Source: Pseudopedobacter sp965218985
Lineage (GTDB): Bacteria; Bacteroidota; Bacteroidia; Sphingobacteriales; Sphingobacteriaceae
Length of the DNA: 64,000 nucleotides
Reading direction: 5' to 3'
Assembly (NCBI GenBank): GCA_965218985.1
Contig: CBDCMP010000007.1
Coordinates: 1,116,001-1,180,000, forward strand
The notes under the pieces are model-generated. The model was given only the letters and a program-made list of their open reading frames with translations, had not been told where the DNA came from and did not search any database. Shown one piece after another: positions 27,564-35,672 of the stretch. Each line of letters starts with the position of its first letter. The first letter of the stretch is position 1. Both the position numbers and the translations under genes were made by a program.

Positions 27564-28619
27564 CTATTTTACCGATTTGGCTTTTGGTGGTTGCACCATC
27601 AGGTCATCTATCACTTTTACAATGGTTTCGGTACTTGCTATTTGGGTTAAAACAACGTGTTCTGGCTCGTTCTTCTTTTTTTCACGCCATGTATAAGTAA
27701 GCGGATTATCGGTAACCTGCAGGCGCTGACCAAATTTTTCGCCAAAAAGATTGTCTGTGCCTTTTACGGCATAATAAACCGCAATCTCATCCCAAGTAGG
27801 GCGACTTTTAAACCCTCTCGGACTTAAAAAAAGTTCGAAAGCTTGCCTTACGGGATTGTCCTCCGGGGTTTCAGTATTCAACCTCTCTCCTGTAAAAATC
27901 TTACCTCCCAATGGCGAAATAACCATTTTTGTAGGCCAGTCCTTAGTTACTCGTTCTATGTCGTTTCTACCATCAAAACCCCAGTTAAAATCGTATTTAC
28001 CCGGACGAGGCGTGTTTGTCCCTGCCATGCAAACCAGTTGATTTACCTTTTTCTTAATTAAATCTAAACCATTTAATTTACTATACTCATCTGGTTTGCT
28101 GTACATCAGATCTTCCAATACTGTTACCAAGCCTACCGCCGCTATGGTCACGCTATTATCATCGGCCTCTGCCAACAGTTTACGATACAGTTTTACGCCG
28201 TCCCAAACATCCTTACGGCTTTTGATATGTGAATCAAACCGTTTAAAAAGTGGTAGGTTAAAATTGCCATACGGAGTTTCCACCTCGTAGTTACGGTAGC
28301 GTTTGCTAAAACTTTTGTCGTAAACATAATCGTTTATGGGCATATCCCCTATCGGGATACTTGGTTTACCGTAATAATCGTTAATTGCAGCAATAGTAGT
28401 TGCCCCGTAAGGTGTTGGTGCATTACAAATTACGCCTAGTATTTTGGCGTCGCCATTGTCTTCCATGGCATGTAAAATGGCTAAAGCTCCTACATCATCC
28501 ACATCCAAATCAATATCGGTATCATAAATAATGTTTACCGGCTTTTTGGTTTGAGCATTTACCTGTAATACAAAAAGAAAAAGGCTGGCAATGATGGTTG
28601 TCTTTAATATATTTTTCAT
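27564..28619 (-). CDS. Secreted/periplasmic nucleoside hydrolase (IUNH family)
   Basis: A 351-residue protein with a signal peptide (ending VNAQT, ~22) and the inosine/uridine-preferring nucleoside hydrolase fold. The calcium-binding aspartate cluster reads NIIYDTDIDLDVDD near residues 29-42, two residues longer than the usual D-T-D-x-x-x-D-D spacing. AAVGLVTVLEDL and VCMAGTNTPRPGKYDFNWGFDG further in are family-typical. It would hydrolyse extracytoplasmic nucleosides to ribose plus base. A sugar permease and ribokinase follow a similar theme upstream on the same strand, giving a ribose-scavenging set. The C-terminal half near residues 220-300 departs from well-known members, so other N-glycosides are possible. 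A terminator follows its stop; its 5' flank contains dispersed repeat copy B. Confidence 0.85.
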   Translation of the reverse strand: MKNILKTTIIASLFLFVLQVNAQTKKPVNIIYDTDIDLDVDDVGALAILHAMEDNGDAKILGVICNAPTPYGATTIAAINDYYGKPSIPIGDMPINDYVYDKSFSKRYRNYEVETPYGNFNLPLFKRFDSHIKSRKDVWDGVKLYRKLLAEADDNSVTIAAVGLVTVLEDLMYSKPDEYSKLNGLDLIKKKVNQLVCMAGTNTPRPGKYDFNWGFDGRNDIERVTKDWPTKMVISPLGGKIFTGERLNTETPEDNPVRQAFELFLSPRGFKSRPTWDEIAVYYAVKGTDNLFGEKFGQRLQVTDNPLTYTWREKKKNEPEHVVLTQIASTETIVKVIDDLMVQPPKAKSVK

Positions 28620-28730
28620 GATTTGTTGGTTATTTTTATTTTATGTTGATGATTTCATGTTGTTGTTAAAGCAGTTTAACATTATTCACAAATCACTTAT
28701 ATTCAATTAATTAATCTATCACACACTTGC
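28620..28730. other. Leader of the nucleoside hydrolase gene
   Basis: AT-rich stretch between the nucleoside hydrolase start and dispersed repeat copy B. Together with the repeat and the hairpin after the permease gene it makes a 324-base gap without a coding frame. No clear promoter box was identified. Confidence 0.4.
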
Positions 28731-28873
28731 CTCTCCCGTTTTATAAGTGTCCCCCACTGGCGGGGATTGTGGGGGTAGCCGTTTAAAATAAATAAGTCTT
28801 CCTTTTAAATTTCTCACCTCCCTCTTTGATTCTCCCTCCAAAGGGAGACACACTGATGCAACCTTTTAAACTG
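28731..28873 (-). repeat. Intergenic dispersed repeat, copy B (inverted relative to copy A)
   Basis: The reverse complement of this stretch aligns with 2417-2558 over ~140 bases with only a few indels and substitutions. It includes TGTGTCTCCCT, GGAGGGAGA and GGACACTTATAAAACG. Two self-complementary blocks are present: CTCCCT...AGGGAG and CCCCCAC...GTGGGGG. It lies between two minus-strand genes and is non-coding. Confidence 0.75.
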
Positions 28874-28909
28874 TTACTTTGCTTATTTAGCTAGTATTCA
28901 ATTTTGTGC

Positions 28910-28942
28910 TTTTAGCTTTCAGCCTTTTGCTTTAAGCTAAAA
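28910..28942 (-). terminator. Possible terminator hairpin after the sugar permease gene
   Basis: TTTTAGCTT (28910-28918) and AAGCTAAAA (28934-28942) form a 9-base perfect stem with a 15-base loop, 1 base after the permease stop. The stem is AT-rich, so termination strength is doubtful. The stretch may also be part of the adjacent repeat. Confidence 0.45.
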
Positions 28943-28943
28943 A

Positions 28944-29945
28944 TCACATTTCCCTTGAAACAATAATCATAGCTAAACCTATTGCGTATAAAAACAGCAT
29001 GGCGTACAACAGTTTATTGGTTCCAGCGGGTGCATTTTTAAATTCTTTCCAGATAAAAATACCCCAAATTGCAGCAACAATGGTTGCGCCTTGCCCTAAA
29101 CCATAAGAAATTGCCGGGCCTGCTTTGCCGGAAGCGATGATGCTGAACGACATGCCCACACACCAAATTACACCGCCCAAAACTCCCATTAAATGGCTTT
29201 TTCCGCTGCCTGCAAAATAATCTTTTGCCGTTACTGGCGCACCTTCAAAAGGGAAGCGCATTAATATTGGATTAATAATAAAATTACTTAGAAATACCCC
29301 TACCGAAAACACAACAACAGCGGTGTAAGGAGTTAACAAACCCGCTTGTGGCTGACTAAAATTACTTGTCATGCCCTTTGCTACAAAGCCATAAAACAAG
29401 CCCATTAAGCAACCACTAATTACAGATAGCAGTAAGCCTTTAGTTGAAACTTTTTTAGTAATGGTGTTTAACTTTTGATAAGCCTTTGCATTCAATAAAA
29501 TAGCGAACGCAACTAAGGCAACTCCCCCAAAAAGTATGACAGGATTACCAATTGGATTACCGTAATAATTATCTATCACCCCTAAAATTAAAGCAATACC
29601 AATACCCACCGGAAAGGCTACAGACATACCGGCAATGGAAATTGCCGCAATCAATAAAATATTGGCTATATTAAAAACTGCACCTCCTATTAAAGCCGAT
29701 TTTATATTTGAGGCATCGGCTTGATTAATATCTGCTAAGAAGCTTCGTCCGGCTTCGCCATTGCTGCCCAAGGTAAAAGCAAACAGCAATGAAAGGAGTA
29801 AAATTCCTAAGACATAATCCCAATAAAAAAGTTCGAAACGCCAGGTTTTATCTGCTAGTTTTTGGGTATTTGCCCAAGAGCCCCAGCATAACATGGTTAT
29901 CATACAGAAAAAAACTGCGATGGTGTAATTGGCTATAATAAACAT
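28944..29945 (-). CDS. Ten-helix sugar/ureide permease-like transporter (DMT/GRP superfamily)
   Basis: A 333-residue inner-membrane protein with about ten membrane segments and no cleavable signal. The opening segment ITMLCWGSWANTQKL and the central SVAFPVGIGIALILGVIDNYYGNP fit the glucose/ribose porter and ureide-permease branch of the drug/metabolite superfamily. Such proteins are often named RhaT- or 'multidrug'-like in Bacteroidota. It is encoded 17 bases after a ribokinase, with a nucleoside hydrolase downstream, so ribose or a nucleoside is the best substrate guess (inference from context). L-rhamnose is an alternative. A weak hairpin follows its stop. Confidence 0.75.
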   Translation of the reverse strand: MFIIANYTIAVFFCMITMLCWGSWANTQKLADKTWRFELFYWDYVLGILLLSLLFAFTLGSNGEAGRSFLADINQADASNIKSALIGGAVFNIANILLIAAISIAGMSVAFPVGIGIALILGVIDNYYGNPIGNPVILFGGVALVAFAILLNAKAYQKLNTITKKVSTKGLLLSVISGCLMGLFYGFVAKGMTSNFSQPQAGLLTPYTAVVVFSVGVFLSNFIINPILMRFPFEGAPVTAKDYFAGSGKSHLMGVLGGVIWCVGMSFSIIASGKAGPAISYGLGQGATIVAAIWGIFIWKEFKNAPAGTNKLLYAMLFLYAIGLAMIIVSREM

Positions 29946-29962
29946 AGTTTCAATATTAATGG

Positions 29963-30865
29963 TTAAATAATATCTTTTAAATAAGGTGCGGAAGCCTGCG
30001 CCCCTACTTTAGTAACCGAAATAGACGCTGCTTTGGAAGCAAAAAAGATTGCTTCTCTCATGGGTTTTCCATCAGCAATCGCCACGGCTAAAGCTCCGTT
30101 AAAAACATCGCCTGCAGCAGTAGTATCCACCGTTTTTACTTTAATTGATTCTGTAAAAAATGATTCTTGCTGATTCACAAAATAACAGCCTTCGCTACCC
30201 AAAGTAATAATAACGTTTTGAATGCCTTTGTTCAGCAAAAATTGTCCGGACTTTATTACATCTTCCTTATTGGCAATCTTGCTATTGCACAGTAGCTCTG
30301 CCTCGGTTTGGTTTGGGCTAATTAAAAAAAGATTGTTTAAAATAGCATCGTTTAAAACCGCTGCTGGCGCAGGATTCAAAATCACTCTTTTATTGTTTTG
30401 TTTGGCATAGTTTAAAACAAACTCCACCACGTTTAAAGGTATTTCTAGCTGTATTAAAACCACTTCCGATTTTAATATGGCTTCTTCCGCTTTTAAAATT
30501 TCTTCTTTTGATAAAGTTGCGTTTGCCCCGGCCGCCACGATAATCGTGTTTTCTCCTTCGGCATTTACCGTGATCAAAGCCACACCTGTTGGGTTAACAC
30601 TATCCGTAGCAATAAAAGAAGTATTTATTTTATCGGCTTGGTACTGCGTGATGGCTTGTGCACCAAACAAATCATTGCCCAGTTTTGCGATAAAAGTAAC
30701 ATCGCCACCTAAACGAGCGGCCGCTACTGCTTGGTTTGCACCTTTTCCGCCTTGGTTAACCATAAAACTTCCACCCATTAAGGTTTCTCCGGGCATGGGA
30801 AATGTTTTGGCAGTAATGACCATGTCTGTATTGGAACTGCCAATAACAACAATTTGCTTACTCAT
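29963..30865 (-). CDS. rbsK: Ribokinase (PfkB family)
   Basis: A 300-residue cytoplasmic sugar kinase that phosphorylates ribose to ribose 5-phosphate with ATP. PfkB signatures are both present: GGKGANQAVAAARLGG at ~39-54, and the C-terminal DTTAAGDVFNGALAVA with Asp253 as catalytic base. Length and the IVVIGSSNTDMV start fit RbsK rather than fructokinase. It precedes the permease gene by 17 bases and follows the ceramidase-like gene by 44 bases. It may therefore be the tail of the large minus-strand operon or the head of a ribose set with the nucleoside hydrolase. Confidence 0.9.
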   Translation of the reverse strand: MSKQIVVIGSSNTDMVITAKTFPMPGETLMGGSFMVNQGGKGANQAVAAARLGGDVTFIAKLGNDLFGAQAITQYQADKINTSFIATDSVNPTGVALITVNAEGENTIIVAAGANATLSKEEILKAEEAILKSEVVLIQLEIPLNVVEFVLNYAKQNNKRVILNPAPAAVLNDAILNNLFLISPNQTEAELLCNSKIANKEDVIKSGQFLLNKGIQNVIITLGSEGCYFVNQQESFFTESIKVKTVDTTAAGDVFNGALAVAIADGKPMREAIFFASKAASISVTKVGAQASAPYLKDII

Positions 30866-30909
30866 AAATTTATATCGGTTTAAACGGCACTTAGGATACC
30901 GTGTATTTT

Positions 30910-32292
30910 TTAAGCCTCAGAACCGAAATTCATCAATTCAATCATCTTACTTCTTACTTTTTCTTCGGCATCAACAGTTAAGTAACTGTTTCTGCTTCTC
31001 CAGGTTTCGTAGCCCCCTTTTTCCATTTGATCTGCTGGCGGCACATAACCAAAAATACCATTGGCCATAGTAATGGAAAAATAATTGGAAGAAGGGCTAT
31101 CCTTTTTTAATTTTAAACCGGTTTCGGCAAAAAATTCTGATGCCAGGCCTCCAATTAAAATATTGCCTATTTTAAAAACCTGCAAAGGCATTTGTATCAC
31201 ATCCGGAAATTCATTTAACAATACCTGCTCACGGGCATAAAGTTCCTCTAAAGCACCCGTGTTATTGATGTTAAACTGAGCGTAATCTGTTTCTTTTACC
31301 AGTTCTTTAGCGGCAGAGAGCTCATCAGCGTTCGGTTTGCGCACTCCCAATTCTAGTTCTGTATAATTTACTGCAATTTTAGGATTGTTTTCCCATTTAA
31401 TTTTTTTAAGGGCATGAGTTACTTTGCCTGCTATATCCTCTCCAATGAGTTTACTTTTAGCAAAGTTTTCGCTCGGATACTTATCAGGATTTAAAAAATC
31501 AAAAATATTAATGTCGGCGCTTGTACCATTGCTCATGATACTCATAAAATCATCATCGGCAGCCAGCAAATCTTTAACTTTTTGGTTGTAATAGCCGTAA
31601 TAATCGGCGCTGATGGTTCCGTTGTCCCAATCGCCCACGTAATGCAACGAATAGTTAGATAAAACACTTAGCCATTTATCATCGGCATCCTTTATTGCGA
31701 TAAAGCTAACCTGCGGGTCTGTTGGTCCGGCAGGTTTTTCAATATCATCGGTCGCTCCAAATGGATTGGTTTTAACAGCATCCTGTTGTTTGGTAATGAT
31801 GTTGGGTTTATCAAAACCGTCTTTCATATAGTAGCGTCTGCAAAGTACATGTTCGGGCACATCAATCGATCCAAAACCAATTTTTGCGGACTTTAATTTG
31901 CTAAAAACATCTGTGCCCACCTTTACTAAAAGCTTAATTAATGCTTTACGGTAGTTTAAATCTGCCGCACCCAACAGCACATTAAAAACAGAACCTGCCG
32001 CATGGGTGTGGGTGCTGGAAATTAAAATCTGTGCTGGCTGTATATTTTGTTGTCTTGCTATAGCTGCCTTAACTTCATCAACAAACTCCTTATCCATGAG
32101 GCATATGTCCACCACGATAAATAAAATCTGCGTTTCCATGTTTTTCAACAACAATGCTCTAGCAAATAATTCATCATGTATAAAGCGGGCATAATGACTG
32201 ATAAAATCACCATTAATTAAAGTGCCCAAAGGCGGGGTAATGTTAATTTTTGTTGCTCCTGCTTTAAAATCTGATGTCATGGTCAATTTCAT
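30910..32292 (-). CDS. Neutral/alkaline ceramidase-fold hydrolase without signal peptide
   Basis: A 460-residue protein matching the N-terminal domain of neutral/alkaline non-lysosomal ceramidases. It shows GATKINITPPLGT at ~12-24, the zinc-binding SSTHTHAAGS segment, SNYSLHYVGD with a further histidine, and a G-x-L-A-S-E-F-F motif near the end. Known family ceramidases are secreted, roughly 650-700 residues long and cleave the amide of ceramide. This one is shorter and has no signal peptide, so it is probably a cytoplasmic amidase for another N-acyl or amide compound (inference). Its start abuts the dipeptidase stop, and the cluster also encodes an aminotransferase, RidA and two dehydrogenases, suggesting one catabolic route. 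Confidence 0.8.
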   Translation of the reverse strand: MKLTMTSDFKAGATKINITPPLGTLINGDFISHYARFIHDELFARALLLKNMETQILFIVVDICLMDKEFVDEVKAAIARQQNIQPAQILISSTHTHAAGSVFNVLLGAADLNYRKALIKLLVKVGTDVFSKLKSAKIGFGSIDVPEHVLCRRYYMKDGFDKPNIITKQQDAVKTNPFGATDDIEKPAGPTDPQVSFIAIKDADDKWLSVLSNYSLHYVGDWDNGTISADYYGYYNQKVKDLLAADDDFMSIMSNGTSADINIFDFLNPDKYPSENFAKSKLIGEDIAGKVTHALKKIKWENNPKIAVNYTELELGVRKPNADELSAAKELVKETDYAQFNINNTGALEELYAREQVLLNEFPDVIQMPLQVFKIGNILIGGLASEFFAETGLKLKKDSPSSNYFSITMANGIFGYVPPADQMEKGGYETWRSRNSYLTVDAEEKVRSKMIELMNFGSEA

Positions 32293-33378
32293 TTATTCGG
32301 CCCAAGCTTTGTTTAAAAAGCGTAGCCAGTTTTTATTAAAAATATTATCAACATCCTCATCTAAGTAACCCACGTTTTTCAGTAAGGATTGAAATTTTTG
32401 AAGATCTGCAATGGAGTTCATATCCCAGGGACATTGTTCTGTACCAAAAATCCCATCTAAATCGCTTCCAATGGCAATATGATTTGTATTTCCTGCAATT
32501 TGGCAAATATGATCCCAATGATCTACTAGGTTCTCTAATCTGATGTTTAATTGCCAAGGATCAGAAACTGTATCTATAAAACGGATATCCATTGCCCAGC
32601 AATCCAACATCCCTCCTATCACGGCACCTCTATCTATCAATAATTTAATTTGTTCATCAGTAAGTTGCCTTTGAGTAGGGCAAATTTTACGTACATTATG
32701 ATGGCTAGCCCAAATAGGTCCTTGGTAAGTATCTATGGCTTGCAAAAAGCCCTCATCCGTTAAATGTGTTACATCCAGTATCAAATTGAGCTTACCCATT
32801 TCTTTCATCAATTCAAAACCGAGCGGAGTTATTGGACCTTCCATTTTTGTGCCTGGCGCATACCTTCCTGGTCCAAAATGAGATAAGCCAATTGCTCTTA
32901 ACCCGTTCTCGTAAGATTTATGCAGGTAAGAAACATCGACTAAAGAATCTGCACCTTCTAAACTTAATATGTAACCAATCGGCTTTTTTTCATCTTCAAT
33001 CGTGGCATCGTCCCACAATGCTAAATGGTTATTTAACTGAGCCCTGTTCGTAATCTGCACCATTTCTCCCATCGCTTCCATTTCTCGGTACCAAGCCAGT
33101 TGAGCCTGTGTCATTGCCCAAGCTTGTTGTGGAGAGTTCCATCCTGGCAGAGAACTTCCGGGAGGCGTGTACCTAGAAAGTTGTGTTGCAACCACCAAAC
33201 CTACTCGGCCTTTGCGGAGCTCGGGCAGGCAAACTGTTCCTTTACCTCTATCGGGTTTATCGTTCATAAACATCTCGCGAGATCTTATTTCTTCCAATGG
33301 ACGTGACAAATCCCTGTTCCACTCAATGGCATTCATTGCCAAGTCAAGATGAGCATCTATAATTAAGGGACTTCTCAT
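32293..33378 (-). CDS. Membrane dipeptidase family (peptidase M19) hydrolase
   Basis: A 361-residue TIM-barrel metallohydrolase of the renal dipeptidase family. The binuclear zinc site is visible: IIDAHLD (His10, Asp12), LSLEGADSL (bridging Glu), LDVTHLTDEGF and WASHHNVRK (histidines), and IGSDLDGI near the C-terminus. Family members split dipeptides, with unusual tolerance for a D-residue at the C-terminal position, and some split lactams. There is no signal peptide, so it should act in the cytoplasm. Its start overlaps the stop of the upstream dehydrogenase-like gene by 4 bases (ATGA type), and the ceramidase-like gene begins directly after its stop, so translation is probably coupled. Confidence 0.92.
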   Translation of the reverse strand: MRSPLIIDAHLDLAMNAIEWNRDLSRPLEEIRSREMFMNDKPDRGKGTVCLPELRKGRVGLVVATQLSRYTPPGSSLPGWNSPQQAWAMTQAQLAWYREMEAMGEMVQITNRAQLNNHLALWDDATIEDEKKPIGYILSLEGADSLVDVSYLHKSYENGLRAIGLSHFGPGRYAPGTKMEGPITPLGFELMKEMGKLNLILDVTHLTDEGFLQAIDTYQGPIWASHHNVRKICPTQRQLTDEQIKLLIDRGAVIGGMLDCWAMDIRFIDTVSDPWQLNIRLENLVDHWDHICQIAGNTNHIAIGSDLDGIFGTEQCPWDMNSIADLQKFQSLLKNVGYLDEDVDNIFNKNWLRFLNKAWAE

Positions 33379-34334
33379 TTACTTATTAAAATTTCGTCGT
33401 TTTTATATTGAAAAGGGTATTTTTTAATAATTCGTTGAATTTTATAGCTAAACTTCCTGAAAATCTCGTCCCATGTTTGGGCTTCGCCTTCGTCATAAAC
33501 ATAAAAGCCTTTTCCGTTGCTCATGCCTAGATTTCCGCAGTTTACTACTTCAGAGAAAAATTTTGGTACAATTTGGTCTTTGGATAGATCCGAATTTAAA
33601 TCACCCATTACTATTCCATAAGCGTTTGTACCCATCAAATCCATGTATCTAAAGTTACCAGCAAAAGGCAAGTAATAGCCGGCATCATTTCGGCAGGCCC
33701 TATCTATATCCTCAATTGTAGCATAGCCATTATCAACCAAATAATTTGCTTCCCTAACCATTGAAGCCATTAGTTTTGCCCTGATACTGTTATTTGTAAC
33801 GATATAGGGGTCTTTATGTAAATGTTCAGCAGCTAATTTGTTTAAACTTTGTACACATACAGTTGAATTTAAAGCTGATTTTATAATCTCAAAAAACTGC
33901 GTATTATGCGCCGGTTCCACCCAATTTACTCCAAGAATCCTTTCGGGGTTTTGTGTGTTTTTTTGTAGCTCTCTAATATCAATAGTTTCTGTATTTACAG
34001 CTATTACTTTAGTGCTTTTAATTACCTTTTCCAGCTTTTGGATTACAGCAATCTTATCTTCTAAATTTTCAGCAGTAATGGCAATTGCCAAACAAAAATC
34101 AGCTTCTAGCAGTAATTTGTCCACCACATTTAAATCGTTCCAATTAAACAAAATGGATGGTAGTTCCGTTAAATCGGAAAAATGAACTTTGATTGCTTTG
34201 ACGGCTTCTTCCGTTTTTTCGGATAATAACGTAACGTTATAGCCTGCCTGTAAAAAACAGGTGGTTATGCTGTACGCCAATTTGGTAGCGCCTACCACCA
34301 AAACTTGTTCTTGCTTACAGTTAATTTCTTTCAT
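33375..34334 (-). CDS. 3-hydroxyacyl-CoA dehydrogenase-like protein, degenerate active site
   Basis: A 319-residue relative of the second dehydrogenase in this cluster (36981-37958) with the same two-domain layout. The dinucleotide loop reads VLVVGATKLAYS (15-22), where an active enzyme has G-x-G-x-x-G. The segment holding the catalytic histidine reads RILGVNWVEPAHN, with Asn137 where the paralogue has His147. The S-N-T-S segment is changed to VNTET. Key catalytic positions are therefore lost, and it may be a non-catalytic partner or have a different activity. The C-terminal domain (DIDRACRNDAGYYLPFAG, SNGKGFYVYDE) is well kept, which argues against simple decay. It overlaps the dipeptidase gene by 4 bases and follows the aminotransferase by 11. 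Confidence 0.85.
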   Translation of the reverse strand: MKEINCKQEQVLVVGATKLAYSITTCFLQAGYNVTLLSEKTEEAVKAIKVHFSDLTELPSILFNWNDLNVVDKLLLEADFCLAIAITAENLEDKIAVIQKLEKVIKSTKVIAVNTETIDIRELQKNTQNPERILGVNWVEPAHNTQFFEIIKSALNSTVCVQSLNKLAAEHLHKDPYIVTNNSIRAKLMASMVREANYLVDNGYATIEDIDRACRNDAGYYLPFAGNFRYMDLMGTNAYGIVMGDLNSDLSKDQIVPKFFSEVVNCGNLGMSNGKGFYVYDEGEAQTWDEIFRKFSYKIQRIIKKYPFQYKNDEILISK

Positions 34335-34345
34335 AGGATATATTT

Positions 34346-35650
34346 TTAAATATCTTTTAACACTTCGGAAGCAATTTTAATAGCCTCATCAACATCTGCT
34401 GCCGTATGTGCAGCGCTAATGTACCATAAACCCCTACCAATGACTCTTAAACCTTTATTGTGCATGCTAGAGATAAACCCCCCTAACTTTGTCTTATCAT
34501 ATCCGAGTGTATCTCTGTAGTCATTTACAGTTGTTAGATCGGTAAATCCGGTATGTACTATAGGGCCAAAGCCTTGTACACGCAAGTTTTGTCCTGCTTC
34601 TTTTGCGGCTTTTGCTAAACCATTCCGCAGTCTTTCCCCTAGTTCAAACATTCTGTTGTAGGGGTTCTCTTCTTGTAAAACCGATACAGTTGCCAAAGCT
34701 GCAGCCACGGTTGGATTACAGGAGTTCATTGTGCCAGCATGTATTACCACCGAATCTTCTATTAAGTGCATCCATTCTTTTTTACCTACAATGGCACTTA
34801 TAGGGTATCCGCTGGCAAATGCTTTTGCAAAAATTGCTAAATCGGGTACAATATTAAAATGCTTTTGTGCTCCACCTAGCGAAAGTCTAAAACCTGTAAT
34901 TACTTCATCCATTATCATGGCGATTCCGTATTTGTTACAGATTTCTCTAATCCCTTGTAAAAACCCTTCCTTTGGCGGAATACAGCCATTATTACACATT
35001 ACAGGTTCGGTAATAATTGCGGCTAAATCATTTTTATTTTCTTCAACTGTTTTTATAAGCAGTTCTAAATCATTCCAAGGGATGATGATAAACTCGTCTC
35101 TTGTATTTTCTGGCAAACCCTTACACCAAGGGAAAACATTGGGGTTCTCTCTGCTTCCTAAAGCTTCTGCTGATGGTGCGCCAAAGCCCCAGCTCACATT
35201 ATCTAGCCAGCCGTGGTAATGACCTTCAAACCTTAAAAACTTTTTACGTCCGGTTTTAGCTCTTGCTACCCTAAACGCAGTATGCACTGCTTCGGATCCG
35301 TCCAAACAAAACCGCATCAGCTCGGCAGATGGAATAATTTCATTCAGCTTTTCTGCAAGTTCAACCTCTTGTATATGCTGTCCGGCAAAAAGCTGTCCCT
35401 TTTCTGAATATTCGGCAACGGCTTTTAAAATCCGTGGATGGGAATGCCCCAAAATCAATGGCCCTTGACTTAATGTAAAATCTAGGTATTTATTTCCATC
35501 AACATCGTAAATATTCACACCTTCTCCATGTGTATAAAACAAGGCATGAGGATGGTTGTATTTTCTAAATTCGGAAGACACGCCTCCAGCCAGAACCTTT
35601 TTAGAACGTTCCAGTAATTCGGCTGATTTTTTATATTTATTAATTTCCAA
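34346..35650 (-). CDS. Class III pyridoxal-phosphate aminotransferase, glutamate-1-semialdehyde aminomutase-like
   Basis: A 434-residue cytoplasmic PLP enzyme. Class III features are LDGSEAVHTAFRVARAKTGRKK (cofactor phosphate loop), GHYHGWLD, IMDEVITGFR (Asp contacting the pyridine nitrogen) and DLAIFAKAFASGYP, whose lysine forms the Schiff base. It resembles glutamate-1-semialdehyde 2,1-aminomutase (HemL). However, its place between an MFS permease and dehydrogenase-like genes argues for a catabolic amino-group transfer or shift, not haem synthesis. The substrate is unknown. It starts 22 bases after the permease stop. Confidence 0.88.
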   Translation of the reverse strand: MEINKYKKSAELLERSKKVLAGGVSSEFRKYNHPHALFYTHGEGVNIYDVDGNKYLDFTLSQGPLILGHSHPRILKAVAEYSEKGQLFAGQHIQEVELAEKLNEIIPSAELMRFCLDGSEAVHTAFRVARAKTGRKKFLRFEGHYHGWLDNVSWGFGAPSAEALGSRENPNVFPWCKGLPENTRDEFIIIPWNDLELLIKTVEENKNDLAAIITEPVMCNNGCIPPKEGFLQGIREICNKYGIAMIMDEVITGFRLSLGGAQKHFNIVPDLAIFAKAFASGYPISAIVGKKEWMHLIEDSVVIHAGTMNSCNPTVAAALATVSVLQEENPYNRMFELGERLRNGLAKAAKEAGQNLRVQGFGPIVHTGFTDLTTVNDYRDTLGYDKTKLGGFISSMHNKGLRVIGRGLWYISAAHTAADVDEAIKIASEVLKDI

Positions 35651-35672
35651 TTTCTTATTTTTTAATTTGTTA

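Noticed and set aside
30477..31070. 197-codon plus-strand open frame opposite ribokinase and ceramidase-like genes
   Set aside because: Antisense to clear genes; composition is a mirror of their codons and no family is recognisable.
34731..35219. 162-codon plus-strand open frame opposite the aminotransferase gene
   Set aside because: Antisense shadow of a well-supported PLP enzyme gene.
34346..35650. hemL (haem biosynthesis glutamate-1-semialdehyde aminomutase)
   Set aside because: Fold match is clear but the operon is catabolic and has no tetrapyrrole genes; named only as HemL-like.
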